A stretch of DNA of 19,757 nucleotides from Defluviitaleaceae bacterium (GCA_009779525.1 WREB01000002.1:1-19757); one strand, 5' to 3'. Numbered from the stretch's first letter, positions 8,021-14,913 are shown. The notes: generated by a model not told the origin, from the letters alone. Translations and numbers: made by a program.

Positions 8021-9516
8021 TCGATAAGCGAGAGCACGTATTCGTTGTGTTCGTCGATGCGCGTTTGCAAATCCTCCAGATACATCGAAACCGCGGTCGA
8101 GGGCGGATAGTCGATGAAGACGTCGATCGTCGGGACGCTGAACGTGGAGTAGCGCCAGCCGTGCCAGGCGCCCTGCCTTATCGGAAGCTTGTCCCAATAT
8201 TCCACGCAGGCGTTGTAGTAGTCCCAATCGTAATAGGGCGAACCCTCAAGCCGCAAATATTCCCCGTCGATGAAATTCTCCCACCATTCCAGGAAGTCGG
8301 CGCTGTCCTTCGTGCGTCCGGTCATGCCCTTGAAACCGTAGTCCGCCCTGCCCTGCGCGACCATCTGCATCGCGGTGTGCCCCACAGCGTCGATTGCGAA
8401 ATCCAAAAAATGAAGCGCGGCGTCGCGGTTTTGCGCCCCGTTCAAGATGCCGTAGCCTCCGCCTCCGCCAATGAATTCTTTTCCGTCGCCTTGCACGGGT
8501 ATCGGCACCCATTCGAGCGGCTCGTCGTTGTTGTCGACGAACCCGAAGAAGCAGGTCGGGTCGTAGGCGATCGTGCCGACGGTGCTGATCCAGGGGTAGC
8601 GCTCGCCGCTGTACGCGTAGCCCTGCCACGGCTCCGGCTTCTGCTGCTGGTAGATATCCAAAATGTTGAACCCGGTGTAGATCATTTCGGCCAGGTCGCG
8701 GAGGCGCTGGGTGTCTGCGACGTTAGTGTAGGTCCCGTCCTCGTTCTCTTCGTAGACGGTGATGAACTGGTCGAAGTGCGGCCAGGTGTTGGCTACCGCG
8801 ATGAAATCCATTTCGCCGTCCCCGTCGATGTCAAGCTGGCTTACGCGGCAGACGAGGTCCCAATACGCGTCGAACGTCCATGCCCCGCGCAAAAACATCT
8901 GCGAGGGCCGCTCGATTCCCAGGCGGTCGAGGAGCGCCGGGTTGTAGTGGATGGCTGTCACCGCGAAGTTCCAGGGGAAGCTTATCGCGATGTAGCGCCC
9001 GAGGTAGCGGTTCATGCCGAGCTGGCTCACTATTTTTGCGCCGTATTTATTGGTGAAGTACGGAATTTCGTCGTCGAGGTATTGGTAGAGGTTATGCATC
9101 GCGTAGTACGCGCCCGAACCGATCAAGTCGTAGCCCTCGTTCGCGACGAGTCCGGCAAGCACCGCTGGTATGTCCAGCGCCGGAAGCAATTCAATCGTCG
9201 CGCCTGTAAGCTCCTGCCATTCGAGCATCGCCATGTAGAACGAATAGCCCCAGTTGACTTTGTTGGTTATGAACATCCAGTGCTCGGCGTCGACCATTTT
9301 TAGCGTCTGCCCCGAATAATCCTTCGCCTGCCACGATATTGCGGAAGTGGCGCCTATGTCGTCGTCGCCGTCTTGTTCGGGCAGTTTTTCCGAGCCAGGT
9401 TCGGCCTGGTCCTGCGCCGTCCGCTCAAGTCCGTTCGCCTGCCCGCCGCCGCAGCCGCCTAAGGAAAGCGAGGCGACAAGCGCGAGTAAAATAAAAACGA
9501 TGCATAGGCGCTTCAT
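8017..9516 (-). CDS. Extracellular solute-binding lipoprotein (family 1, sugar-importer type)
   Basis: This 499-residue protein begins with a lipoprotein signal peptide: positive MKR, a hydrophobic stretch, and a lipobox LGGC with Cys22 as the lipidation site. A Gly/Asp/Glu-rich linker follows (about 23-58). The rest resembles family 1 solute-binding proteins of ABC sugar importers. A loop DIDGDGEMD (229-237) has the spacing of an EF-hand/dockerin-type calcium site, which is common in large Bacillota members of this family. No permease gene is adjacent: the gene upstream encodes a TSCPD protein and the gene downstream is convergent. The MsmX-type ATPase at 13771-14883 could power such an importer, but that is inference. 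The ATG is preceded by AAAGGGG. The ligand is unknown. Confidence 0.85.
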   Translation of the reverse strand: MKRLCIVFILLALVASLSLGGCGGGQANGLERTAQDQAEPGSEKLPEQDGDDDIGATSAISWQAKDYSGQTLKMVDAEHWMFITNKVNWGYSFYMAMLEWQELTGATIELLPALDIPAVLAGLVANEGYDLIGSGAYYAMHNLYQYLDDEIPYFTNKYGAKIVSQLGMNRYLGRYIAISFPWNFAVTAIHYNPALLDRLGIERPSQMFLRGAWTFDAYWDLVCRVSQLDIDGDGEMDFIAVANTWPHFDQFITVYEENEDGTYTNVADTQRLRDLAEMIYTGFNILDIYQQQKPEPWQGYAYSGERYPWISTVGTIAYDPTCFFGFVDNNDEPLEWVPIPVQGDGKEFIGGGGGYGILNGAQNRDAALHFLDFAIDAVGHTAMQMVAQGRADYGFKGMTGRTKDSADFLEWWENFIDGEYLRLEGSPYYDWDYYNACVEYWDKLPIRQGAWHGWRYSTFSVPTIDVFIDYPPSTAVSMYLEDLQTRIDEHNEYVLSLID

Positions 9517-9538
9517 TTAAATACCCCTTTTGTATTAT

Positions 9539-9787
9539 TCACCGTTCGTTTTTCGTGTACGCCTCGAGCGCCCGCGCCAATTGGTCGGGACAGGAGGTAT
9601 CCTTCCTGCCGCACCTGATCCCCTTAAGCTTGTCGATTAGCTCCGACGCCTGCATTCCCTTGGCAAGCGTCGCGATTCCCTTAAGGTTGCCTTCGCAGCC
9701 CGATTTGAACGAAAGCTCTTTGATGGCGCCGTTCTCGATCTCGTAATCGATTTCGCTGCTGCACACGCCCTTCGGCTTGTATTTCAT
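9539..9787 (-). CDS. TSCPD-domain small protein (TIGR03905 type)
   Basis: This 82-residue protein is nearly all TSCPD domain, with the namesake motif at 64-68 and further cysteines at 9, 31 and 59 that could bind metal. The same domain occurs at the C-terminus of some class II ribonucleotide reductases; the role of the stand-alone form is not established. I chose ATG 9787 because GGAGG lies just upstream and the protein then begins at MKYKPKGVCS, as is usual for the family. The frame stays open further upstream to a GTG at 9859, but that part reads through a terminator stem. The solute-binding protein gene begins 22 nt downstream with no terminator between, so read-through is likely. Confidence 0.85.
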   Translation of the reverse strand: MKYKPKGVCSSEIDYEIENGAIKELSFKSGCEGNLKGIATLAKGMQASELIDKLKGIRCGRKDTSCPDQLARALEAYTKNER

Positions 9788-9799
9788 GGCCGCCTCCGC

Positions 9800-9831
9800 A
9801 AAAAAAAGACTTCCCGGATCGCCGGGAAGTC
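9800..9831 (-). terminator. Rho-independent terminator after the DUF4097 gene
   Basis: A perfect 10-bp stem (GACTTCCCGG and its complement, 9808-9817 with 9822-9831) has a 4-nt loop and is followed on the minus strand by eight T residues (9800-9807). It lies 44 nt after the DUF4097 stop and only just before the ribosome site of the TSCPD gene. Confidence 0.9.
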
Positions 9832-9832
9832 C

Positions 9833-9861
9833 AGTATACGCGACGGCCGCATTCGGCACAA
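9833..9861 (-). promoter_or_regulatory. Candidate promoter of the TSCPD gene, abutting the terminator stem
   Basis: On the minus strand TTGTGC (9856-9861) and TATACT (9833-9838) are exactly 17 nt apart. Initiation about 7 nt after the -10 would fall near 9826, inside the first arm of the terminator stem, so RNAs from this promoter would lack part of the stem and should not be stopped by it. Confidence 0.5.
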
Positions 9862-9875
9862 TCGCCGCGGCAAGG

Positions 9876-10787
9876 CTACCTGAATGTCAGGTCGATCCCC
9901 CCGCTTACGGTGGTGGAGGACCAGGAATACTTGGCGTTTCCGCCTTCGCCGATCGTTTTCGTTTCGCTGCGTTCGGCGAATGTGATCTTTCTACCGTCGA
10001 TCCGCGCGCTTCCGGTTACGGTCGAAAGCTTGACCAAGTATTCGCCGGGCGCCGCGTCGATATTAGCGGATATTTTGCCCGAAACGGATTTCGTAGTCGC
10101 CCGTTCCGCGAAGAAGCCCGAAAGCTCGATTCTGCCGCTCGCCGTTTCGCATTCGAACTCGCGCGCAGAGATATCGCTTGCGGATATCCGGCCCGAGACG
10201 CTCGCGGTTTTTAACGAGCCGGCTTCGGTCGATTTTGCCGAAATGTTTCCCGAGACCGTCGTCGCGTAAATTTTTTGCGATACGAATCCGCTTATTTCGA
10301 TTTTTCCGCTTACGGTCTTCGCGGTTATTTCGTTTAGCGCGTCCTTGGGGGCGCGCACGATCAGATAAGTCTTTTGCGATTGCCCGAAGAAGAACCCGAA
10401 GGCGAACGAAACGCCCTTCTTTGTCGTGTTGTCCACAACAGTCAGCTTTTCGTTTCTTATTTCCCATGAAATGTCGCGCATTTCATCGTAGCGTAGCTCG
10501 ATTCCGTAGAAAGGCGAGACTTCGAGGATAATGTCCATGTCGATCAATTCGGCCTCGACCGAGTTGAACCGCGGGAGATCGTCGTTTTTAATTTCGATCG
10601 CGTCGCCCGACGAAGCCCTTCCCGGTTGAAAGAACCCGACTTTTGCCCCGCCGTTCGATTCGTCGAGGTGGATTCCGCTTCGGTCGACGTAAAACGATGT
10701 CTTCGCTCCGCCGGTAAACCCCGCGAACATCATGCAGATCCCCGCGAGCACCAGAATGATCAATACTGCGTTAATTTTGCCCCGCAT
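9876..10787 (-). CDS. DUF4097 membrane-anchored beta-repeat protein
   Basis: This 303-residue protein has one N-terminal transmembrane segment (about 5-24), then a linker and a beta-repeat domain. Five repeats with a strict 19-residue period centre on T/S-V/A-S-G-x-I motifs, with Ser-Gly at 160, 179, 198, 217 and 236. Two looser copies follow at 258 (TG) and 295. This pattern is typical of DUF4097 (DUF4098) and suggests a beta-solenoid outside the membrane. ATG 10787 is chosen because GGGAGG lies 9 nt upstream; a TTG eight codons earlier would place that ribosome site inside the gene. It overlaps the DUF1700 gene by 17 nt and is last in the padR operon, just before a strong terminator. Such trios are widespread in Bacillota and are thought to act in envelope-related control, but no mechanism is established here. 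Confidence 0.85.
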   Translation of the reverse strand: MRGKINAVLIILVLAGICMMFAGFTGGAKTSFYVDRSGIHLDESNGGAKVGFFQPGRASSGDAIEIKNDDLPRFNSVEAELIDMDIILEVSPFYGIELRYDEMRDISWEIRNEKLTVVDNTTKKGVSFAFGFFFGQSQKTYLIVRAPKDALNEITAKTVSGKIEISGFVSQKIYATTVSGNISAKSTEAGSLKTASVSGRISASDISAREFECETASGRIELSGFFAERATTKSVSGKISANIDAAPGEYLVKLSTVTGSARIDGRKITFAERSETKTIGEGGNAKYSWSSTTVSGGIDLTFR

Positions 10788-11421
10788 ATACGGCAACCTC
10801 CCTTTTTTCAACTGGAACGTACGCGCCGCGCGAACTGCGGCGGATAAATCTCGCGCCTATGGATGTGATCGCCCTTACGCAAAGTCGGCCGAGCCAAAGC
10901 CCGAAGCGCATCAGCAGCCCGCCGGTCCCTATCGTGACGAGCCCGGTGCCGAAGAAGAACAGCGCGCTCGCGGAATCGGATATTACGAACCTGACCGCGC
11001 CGAACATCGCGAATATTCCCGTGGCAATGCAGGCGAGCCCGCTTGCGCTAAACGCGAACACCACGGAAAACGCGGCGATAATCAGCGTAAAGATCACCGC
11101 GGCGGCGGCGAAAGCGAGCGGGAGCGCGACCGGCGCCGCGGCCACGCCTATCGCGACGGCCTTTATGAGTTTCCCGCTCCCCTTTGCGGCGCGCGCCTTT
11201 TTTTCGGTAAGGCGGTCCGGGCCCTTTGAAACGCTGAGTGAAACCTGCGCCGCGACGAACGCGGGCGAGCCTAGTTTTTTTATCGCTTCCTGCTCGCCTT
11301 CCGGCCCGGCTTCGTTAAAGTATTCCTCGTAGTAGAGCAGCGCGTCCCGCGTTTCGTCCTTTGCCGTGCCGAACGATTCGAGGCGTTTTCGCAGCTCGTC
11401 CATGTAATCGGATCGGTTCAT
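10771..11421 (-). CDS. DUF1700/HAAS-domain membrane protein
   Basis: This 216-residue protein starts with a helical soluble domain (1-60; MDELRKRLES, then YYEEYFNEAG) typical of DUF1700/HAAS proteins. Three or so hydrophobic stretches follow, rich in Ala and Phe (about 85-175), and then a short basic tail. It is probably an inner-membrane protein. In related operons it is encoded between PadR and a DUF4097 protein, exactly as here, and the HAAS domain has been proposed to interact with such partners. The ATG is preceded by GGGAGGAAG about 10 nt upstream. It lies 52 nt after padR and overlaps the DUF4097 gene by 17 nt. Confidence 0.85.
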   Translation of the reverse strand: MNRSDYMDELRKRLESFGTAKDETRDALLYYEEYFNEAGPEGEQEAIKKLGSPAFVAAQVSLSVSKGPDRLTEKKARAAKGSGKLIKAVAIGVAAAPVALPLAFAAAAVIFTLIIAAFSVVFAFSASGLACIATGIFAMFGAVRFVISDSASALFFFGTGLVTIGTGGLLMRFGLWLGRLCVRAITSIGARFIRRSSRGAYVPVEKREVAVYAGQN

Positions 11422-11473
11422 TGAGTTTCTTCCTCCCTTAACTTTATGCGTTAACTTGATTACTCGCCCTTAA

Positions 11474-11800
11474 CTACGCCGGCGGCGACTGCGCCCTGCC
11501 GCGCATAGCGGCGTCGACCGTCCTCTTGAACTCCTCCCATTCGCCCCGGTATGAGGCGAGCTTGGCCCGGCCTTCGTCCGTGATGCTGTAGTAGCGGCGG
11601 TTACGGCCGTTGACCGCTTCGTCGTAGGTCGAAAGCAAATTTTCCCTTTGGAGCCGTTTAAGCACGGGATAGAGCGCCGAATCGGAAACGTCCTGCGCCG
11701 CGCCGATCCGCGCGGTCAGTTCGTAGCCGTACGTGTCGCCGCCGTCGAGGGCGCCGAGCACGCAGGCGTCGAGCAGCGAGGCGTTGCGTGAAAATAACAT
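11474..11800 (-). CDS. PadR-family transcriptional regulator
   Basis: This 108-residue protein has the PadR winged-helix layout: an N-terminal helix ending LLDACVLGAL, the GDTYGYELTARI recognition region, SDSALYPVLKRLQRENLL, a wing containing NGRNRRYYSITDEG, and a C-terminal dimerisation helix. It is of the short PadR-s2 type with little beyond the DNA-binding domain. I chose ATG 11800; the frame extends 18 codons upstream, but that part covers the likely promoter and does not look like a PadR N-terminus. The ribosome site is weak. It probably represses its own operon (DUF1700 and DUF4097 genes); a small inverted repeat at 11841-11854 is a possible binding site. The inducer is unknown. Confidence 0.9.
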   Translation of the reverse strand: MLFSRNASLLDACVLGALDGGDTYGYELTARIGAAQDVSDSALYPVLKRLQRENLLSTYDEAVNGRNRRYYSITDEGRAKLASYRGEWEEFKRTVDAAMRGRAQSPPA

Positions 11801-11840
11801 CCGTTCACCAACTTTCGTCTTGAAATTAAAAACGCATATC

Positions 11841-11876
11841 ATGATTTTCATCATAATATACGTCGAATAATATCAA
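11841..11876 (-). promoter_or_regulatory. Candidate padR promoter and operator-like inverted repeat
   Basis: On the minus strand TTGATA (11871-11876) and TATGAT (11850-11855) are 15 nt apart, a short spacing. The perfect inverted repeat ATGAT-4-ATCAT (11841-11854) overlaps the -10. Known PadR sites are often ATGT/ACAT repeats, so this is only similar. Confidence 0.3.
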
Positions 11877-11898
11877 TAGGTTTGCGATATAAAAAAAT

Positions 11899-12417
11899 TT
11901 ATAATATTTGCAACAACTTCCCGGAAATCACCCCGCCATCGGAAATTCTGAGCAGTCCGTAACCGGGCGCCTGCCCCGCCGCCGGCCTTCCGACGCTGCC
12001 CGGGTTCATGAAAAAAACCGGGCCTTCCGTAAACATCGCCGCCATGTGCGTGTGCCCGAACAGGCAGGCGTCGGCTTCCTTTTCCATCGCGTAGTACGCG
12101 ATGCGCTCGAGGCTTGCCTTCACGTGGTGCATGTGGCCGTGGGTCATGAGTATTTTTTTGCCGCATACGAAAATAGTTTTTTCGGCGTCGCATACCGCTC
12201 CCTCGCCGAAGCCGGAAACCGCGTAAAAAATTATTTTCGGGAAATCGCCCGCAACGCGCAGCAGGTCCGCGGCGCCGTCACCGAGGTGCGCCGCCGCGTC
12301 GATCTTGCCGGAATAAAGCCTGAGTAGCTTTCGAATCGGCGCGCAATCGCCGTGCGTGTCGCTTACAACGAGCAGCGTGAAGCCGCCTCGGCTATTTGTG
12401 TCCGGTCGGAATCCCAT
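11899..12417 (-). CDS. YfcE/MJ0936-type metallophosphoesterase lacking the conserved Asn
   Basis: This 172-residue protein has most calcineurin-like phosphoesterase motifs: SDTHGD (D20, H22), HLGDGA (D47), THGHMHH (H93) and GHTH (H122, H124), plus the NPGSVGRP loop (138-145) that marks YfcE-like enzymes. The usual third motif (GNCD or GNHE, whose Asn is a metal ligand) is replaced by SGFGE (68-72). The DNA here is in frame with no sign of a frameshift. The family hydrolyses phosphodiesters; the physiological substrate is unknown, and this copy may have changed metal use or reduced activity. The ATG overlaps the preceding stop by one base (TGATG), so it is coupled to the rdgB-like gene. The N-terminus is about 12 residues longer than in typical members. 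Confidence 0.82.
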   Translation of the reverse strand: MGFRPDTNSRGGFTLLVVSDTHGDCAPIRKLLRLYSGKIDAAAHLGDGAADLLRVAGDFPKIIFYAVSGFGEGAVCDAEKTIFVCGKKILMTHGHMHHVKASLERIAYYAMEKEADACLFGHTHMAAMFTEGPVFFMNPGSVGRPAAGQAPGYGLLRISDGGVISGKLLQIL

Positions 12418-13109
12418 CAGTTTATGACGCCCGCCTGCCTTAATTTTTCGATAAGCGCGCGAAATGCTATGCCTCGGTGGCTGATCTTATTTTTTTCGCG
12501 TTCGGAGAGCTGGGCCATGGTCAGGCCCATTTGCGGCAGCAAAAAAATCGGGTCGTAGCCGAAGCCGTCGGACCCGAAGGGTTTTTCCGAAACGACGCCG
12601 TCCAGGCTTTCCTCCGCGCAAAAAAAAACCGGCGTCCCATCCGCCGGTCCGATCGCCGCGCAAGCGGCGCAAGCGAAGCGCGCAGTCCTGCCGTCAATAG
12701 GGACGCCTTCCATCATTTTAAGTATCGCCTCGTTTTTTTTATCGCTTGCGGCGTTTCCCATGAAGCGCGCCGAATGAAGCCCCGGCCTTCCGCCAAGCGC
12801 GTCGATCTCTAAGCCCGAATCTTCAGCGATTATAGCGAAACCGAAGCGTGGTTTGCCTTTTTCCGGCGCTTCACCGCGCTCCCGGACGGCGTCGCAATGC
12901 ATGAAAACGCCGCTTCGGTTAATTTGCTCAAAATAATGGAGCGTCTTGAGCTTCGCGTTTTCGGCGAAGGTCTGGCCGGTTTCCTCGGGTCCTTCGTCAA
13001 CGCAGCCGACATCATTTGGCGTCAGCATTTCTATCCCGGCTTCGGCGAAAATGTCTCGCGCCTCGGCGATCTTGCCGTTGTTTTTGGTGGCTATGACAAA
13101 CCGGGTCAA
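12417..13109 (-). CDS. rdgB: RdgB/HAM1 family XTP/dITP pyrophosphatase with an insertion
   Basis: This enzyme family hydrolyses non-canonical purine triphosphates (ITP, dITP, XTP) to monophosphate and pyrophosphate, cleansing the nucleotide pool. Visible motifs: ATKNNGK-E at the N-terminus, ENAKLK, AEDSGLEIDALGGRPG (94-109) containing the catalytic DSG, FGSDGFGYDPIF, and ISHRGIAFRAL near the C-terminus. At 230 residues it is about 30 longer than usual. The excess lies in a charged insertion (about 62-90) directly before the DSG motif. The start is TTG 13109, which overlaps the hpf stop by 4 nt (TTGA) and gives the expected MTRFVIATKNN beginning. It lies between hpf and the phosphoesterase gene in one operon. 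Confidence 0.92.
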   Translation of the reverse strand: MTRFVIATKNNGKIAEARDIFAEAGIEMLTPNDVGCVDEGPEETGQTFAENAKLKTLHYFEQINRSGVFMHCDAVRERGEAPEKGKPRFGFAIIAEDSGLEIDALGGRPGLHSARFMGNAASDKKNEAILKMMEGVPIDGRTARFACAACAAIGPADGTPVFFCAEESLDGVVSEKPFGSDGFGYDPIFLLPQMGLTMAQLSEREKNKISHRGIAFRALIEKLRQAGVIN

Positions 13110-13654
13110 TCCCTTGGCTCAATCAAGCCGTACTCTCCGTCGTTCCGCTTGTACACGACGTTAACCTCGTCGTTCTTTCCGTTCCTAAACACGTAGAAGC
13201 TGTGCCCGAGCAGTTCCATCTCCATGACGGCTTCCTGGGCGTCCATCGGCTTGAGCGCGAAGCGCTTCGTCTTGTTTATCACGATTTCCGCTCCCGCTAC
13301 GTCCGCGGCGTCCGTTTCGGCTTCGGAAATGAATTTCATTTCCTCGTTCGTCGCGGCGTTTCGCCTGCGGCGCTCGCGAAGTCGGCTCTTGTACTTGACC
13401 GTCTGCCTCTCGAGTATGTCGACGATCGAGTCGAGGCACGAGTTGGCGTCGTTTTCGGTGACTTCGGCGCGGAGCATCCTTTTATGCAGCGGTATCGAGA
13501 CTTCCATCTTGGTCATGTGCTTTATCGCCGTAAACGTGATTTGGGCCTCCGCGTCCTCGCCGAAATGCTTTTCTAGACGGTCGAGCTTCTTCGCGGTTTT
13601 ATCCTTCAGCCAATCCGCTACGCTCATGTTCTTTCCCGTGAATTGGTAACGCAT
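13106..13654 (-). CDS. hpf: Long-form ribosome hibernation promoting factor
   Basis: This 182-residue protein has the two-domain layout of long HPF. The N-terminal S30AE domain (1-97; MRYQFTGKN start and a basic KYKSRLRERRRR tail) binds the 30S subunit. A variable linker (about 98-130) follows. The C-terminal dimerisation domain (about 131-182; KPMDAQEAVMEMELLGHSF, then VNVVYKRNDGEYGLIEP) lets one protein pair two ribosomes into inactive 100S dimers in slow growth. The length is typical of Bacillota. The ATG follows GGGAGGG, and a near-consensus promoter lies just upstream. The downstream rdgB gene overlaps by 4 nt. Confidence 0.95.
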   Translation of the reverse strand: MRYQFTGKNMSVADWLKDKTAKKLDRLEKHFGEDAEAQITFTAIKHMTKMEVSIPLHKRMLRAEVTENDANSCLDSIVDILERQTVKYKSRLRERRRRNAATNEEMKFISEAETDAADVAGAEIVINKTKRFALKPMDAQEAVMEMELLGHSFYVFRNGKNDEVNVVYKRNDGEYGLIEPRD

Positions 13655-13685
13655 GTATTCCCTCCCTGACGCTTGTGTGTGTGGT

Positions 13686-13714
13686 ATTTTAGCGGCACGG
13701 CGGCGCTTTGTAAA
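13686..13714 (-). promoter_or_regulatory. Sigma-A-type promoter of the hpf-rdgB-phosphoesterase operon
   Basis: On the minus strand TTTACA (13709-13714) and TAAAAT (13686-13691) are 17 nt apart. Each hexamer has one mismatch to consensus. It lies 31 nt upstream of the hpf ATG and just after the terminator of the preceding ATPase gene. Confidence 0.7.
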
Positions 13715-13721
13715 CTTTCGG

Positions 13722-13753
13722 AAATTAAAAACGCCCCGGCGTTAGCCGGGGCG
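13722..13753 (-). terminator. Rho-independent terminator of the MsmX/UgpC-type gene
   Basis: A perfect 9-bp GC stem (13732-13740 with 13745-13753) has a 4-nt loop and is followed on the minus strand by five T residues and further AT bases. It begins 18 nt after the ATPase stop codon. Confidence 0.9.
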
Positions 13754-13770
13754 CATCGTCTTGCCGTTTG

Positions 13771-14883
13771 TCAGTTGGTGATCGTTACTTCGGTTTCCTT
13801 GTCGAAGACATGGATCTTGTTGACGTCGATCGCGATCTTGATCCTGTCGTTCGCCTTCGCGGTGGAGCGCGGGTTGACGACCGCGGTGAGCGGGTTGCCC
13901 GCGCAGGTTAGGTACAAGTTGACCTCGGCGCCGAGAAGCTCCGTCACCTCGACGTCGGCCTCGACCACGCTGTCGTTCGAGGAGCTTATGAACATTTCCT
14001 CGTCGTGCAGATCCTCGGGGCGTATTCCCATGATGACCGTCTTGCCGTCGAAGCCGCCGTCGATCACGGCCTTGGCCTTAGAATCGGTGAGCTTGACGGA
14101 ATAGTCGCCGAACTTGAGGAACACGCCGTCGCCGGATTTTTCGACGACCGCGTCCATCAGGTTCATTTGCGGCGAGCCGATGAAGCCCGCGACGAACAGG
14201 TTGTTCGGCTTGTTGTACAGGTTGACAGGCGAATCCACCTGCTGGATCAGCCCGTCCTTCATGACGACGATTCGGGTGCCTAGCGTCATGGCCTCGGTCT
14301 GGTCGTGCGTGACGTAGATGAACGTCGTCTGCAGCTTCTGGTGGAGCTTGGTGATCTCTATGCGCATTTGAACGCGAAGCTTCGCGTCAAGGTTTGACAA
14401 CGGTTCGTCCATCAAGAACACGCGCGGTTCGCGCACTATCGCGCGGCCCATCGCGACGCGCTGGCGCTGCCCGCCGGAGAGCGCCTTCGGCTTGCGGTCG
14501 AGCAGATGCTCGATGCCCAAAATGTTTGCGGCCTCGTGCACCCTCTTTTCGATTTCGGCCTTCGGCGTCTTGCGCAGCTTGAGCCCGAACGCCATGTTGT
14601 CGTAAACGCTCATGTGCGGGTAAAGCGCGTAGTTTTGGAAGACCATCGCTATGTCGCGGTCCTTCGGAGCGACGTCGTTCATCAGCTTGTCGCCGATGTA
14701 GAGCTCGCCCTCGGTGATCTCCTCAAGGCCCGCGATCATGCGCAGGGTCGTCGTCTTTCCGCAGCCGGACGGGCCGACGAGGATAAGGAACTCCTTGTCC
14801 GCGATGTCCATGTTAAAATCGGAAACGGCTACGACGCCGTTCGGGAATTTCTTAACGATATTCTTCAATTTCAAGCTTGCCAT
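13771..14883 (-). CDS. Sugar ABC importer ATP-binding protein, MsmX/UgpC type
   Basis: This 370-residue ATPase has an N-terminal nucleotide-binding domain and a C-terminal TOBE/OB regulatory domain (about 235-370). Motifs: Walker A GPSGCGKT (37-44), Q83, LSGGQ (135-139), Walker B FLMDEP with E160, and H193. It fits the MalK/UgpC/MsmK/MsmX group, which drives importers for oligosaccharides or glycerol phosphates. In Bacillota one such ATPase often serves many importers whose permease operons lack their own, and this monocistronic gene with its own promoter and terminator fits that role. ATG 14883 is chosen over an upstream in-frame start because GAGGAGG lies about 7 nt before it and MASLKLKNIVKKF is the usual beginning. 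Confidence 0.92.
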   Translation of the reverse strand: MASLKLKNIVKKFPNGVVAVSDFNMDIADKEFLILVGPSGCGKTTTLRMIAGLEEITEGELYIGDKLMNDVAPKDRDIAMVFQNYALYPHMSVYDNMAFGLKLRKTPKAEIEKRVHEAANILGIEHLLDRKPKALSGGQRQRVAMGRAIVREPRVFLMDEPLSNLDAKLRVQMRIEITKLHQKLQTTFIYVTHDQTEAMTLGTRIVVMKDGLIQQVDSPVNLYNKPNNLFVAGFIGSPQMNLMDAVVEKSGDGVFLKFGDYSVKLTDSKAKAVIDGGFDGKTVIMGIRPEDLHDEEMFISSSNDSVVEADVEVTELLGAEVNLYLTCAGNPLTAVVNPRSTAKANDRIKIAIDVNKIHVFDKETEVTITN

Positions 14884-14913
14884 AAATTGCCTCCTCGCGC
14901 TAAATTTCCGCAT

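Noticed and set aside
7396..9303. A 635-codon open frame on the plus strand
   Set aside because: It begins inside the TPR gene in another frame and runs antisense through the solute-binding protein gene. Its product is rich in Arg, Val and Asp with no recognisable domain, as expected of a shadow frame in GC-rich DNA.
9788..9859. A longer N-terminus for the TSCPD protein, from GTG at 9859
   Set aside because: This part is the reading of a terminator stem and a candidate promoter; the ATG at 9787 has its own GGAGG and gives the usual family start.
11801..11854. A longer N-terminus for PadR, from ATG at 11854
   Set aside because: The extra residues overlap the likely promoter and do not resemble a PadR N-terminus; the second start gives the normal MLFSRNASLLD beginning.
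11881..11915. A terminator after the phosphoesterase gene
   Set aside because: There is a run of seven T residues on the minus strand just after the stop, but no GC-rich stem before it.
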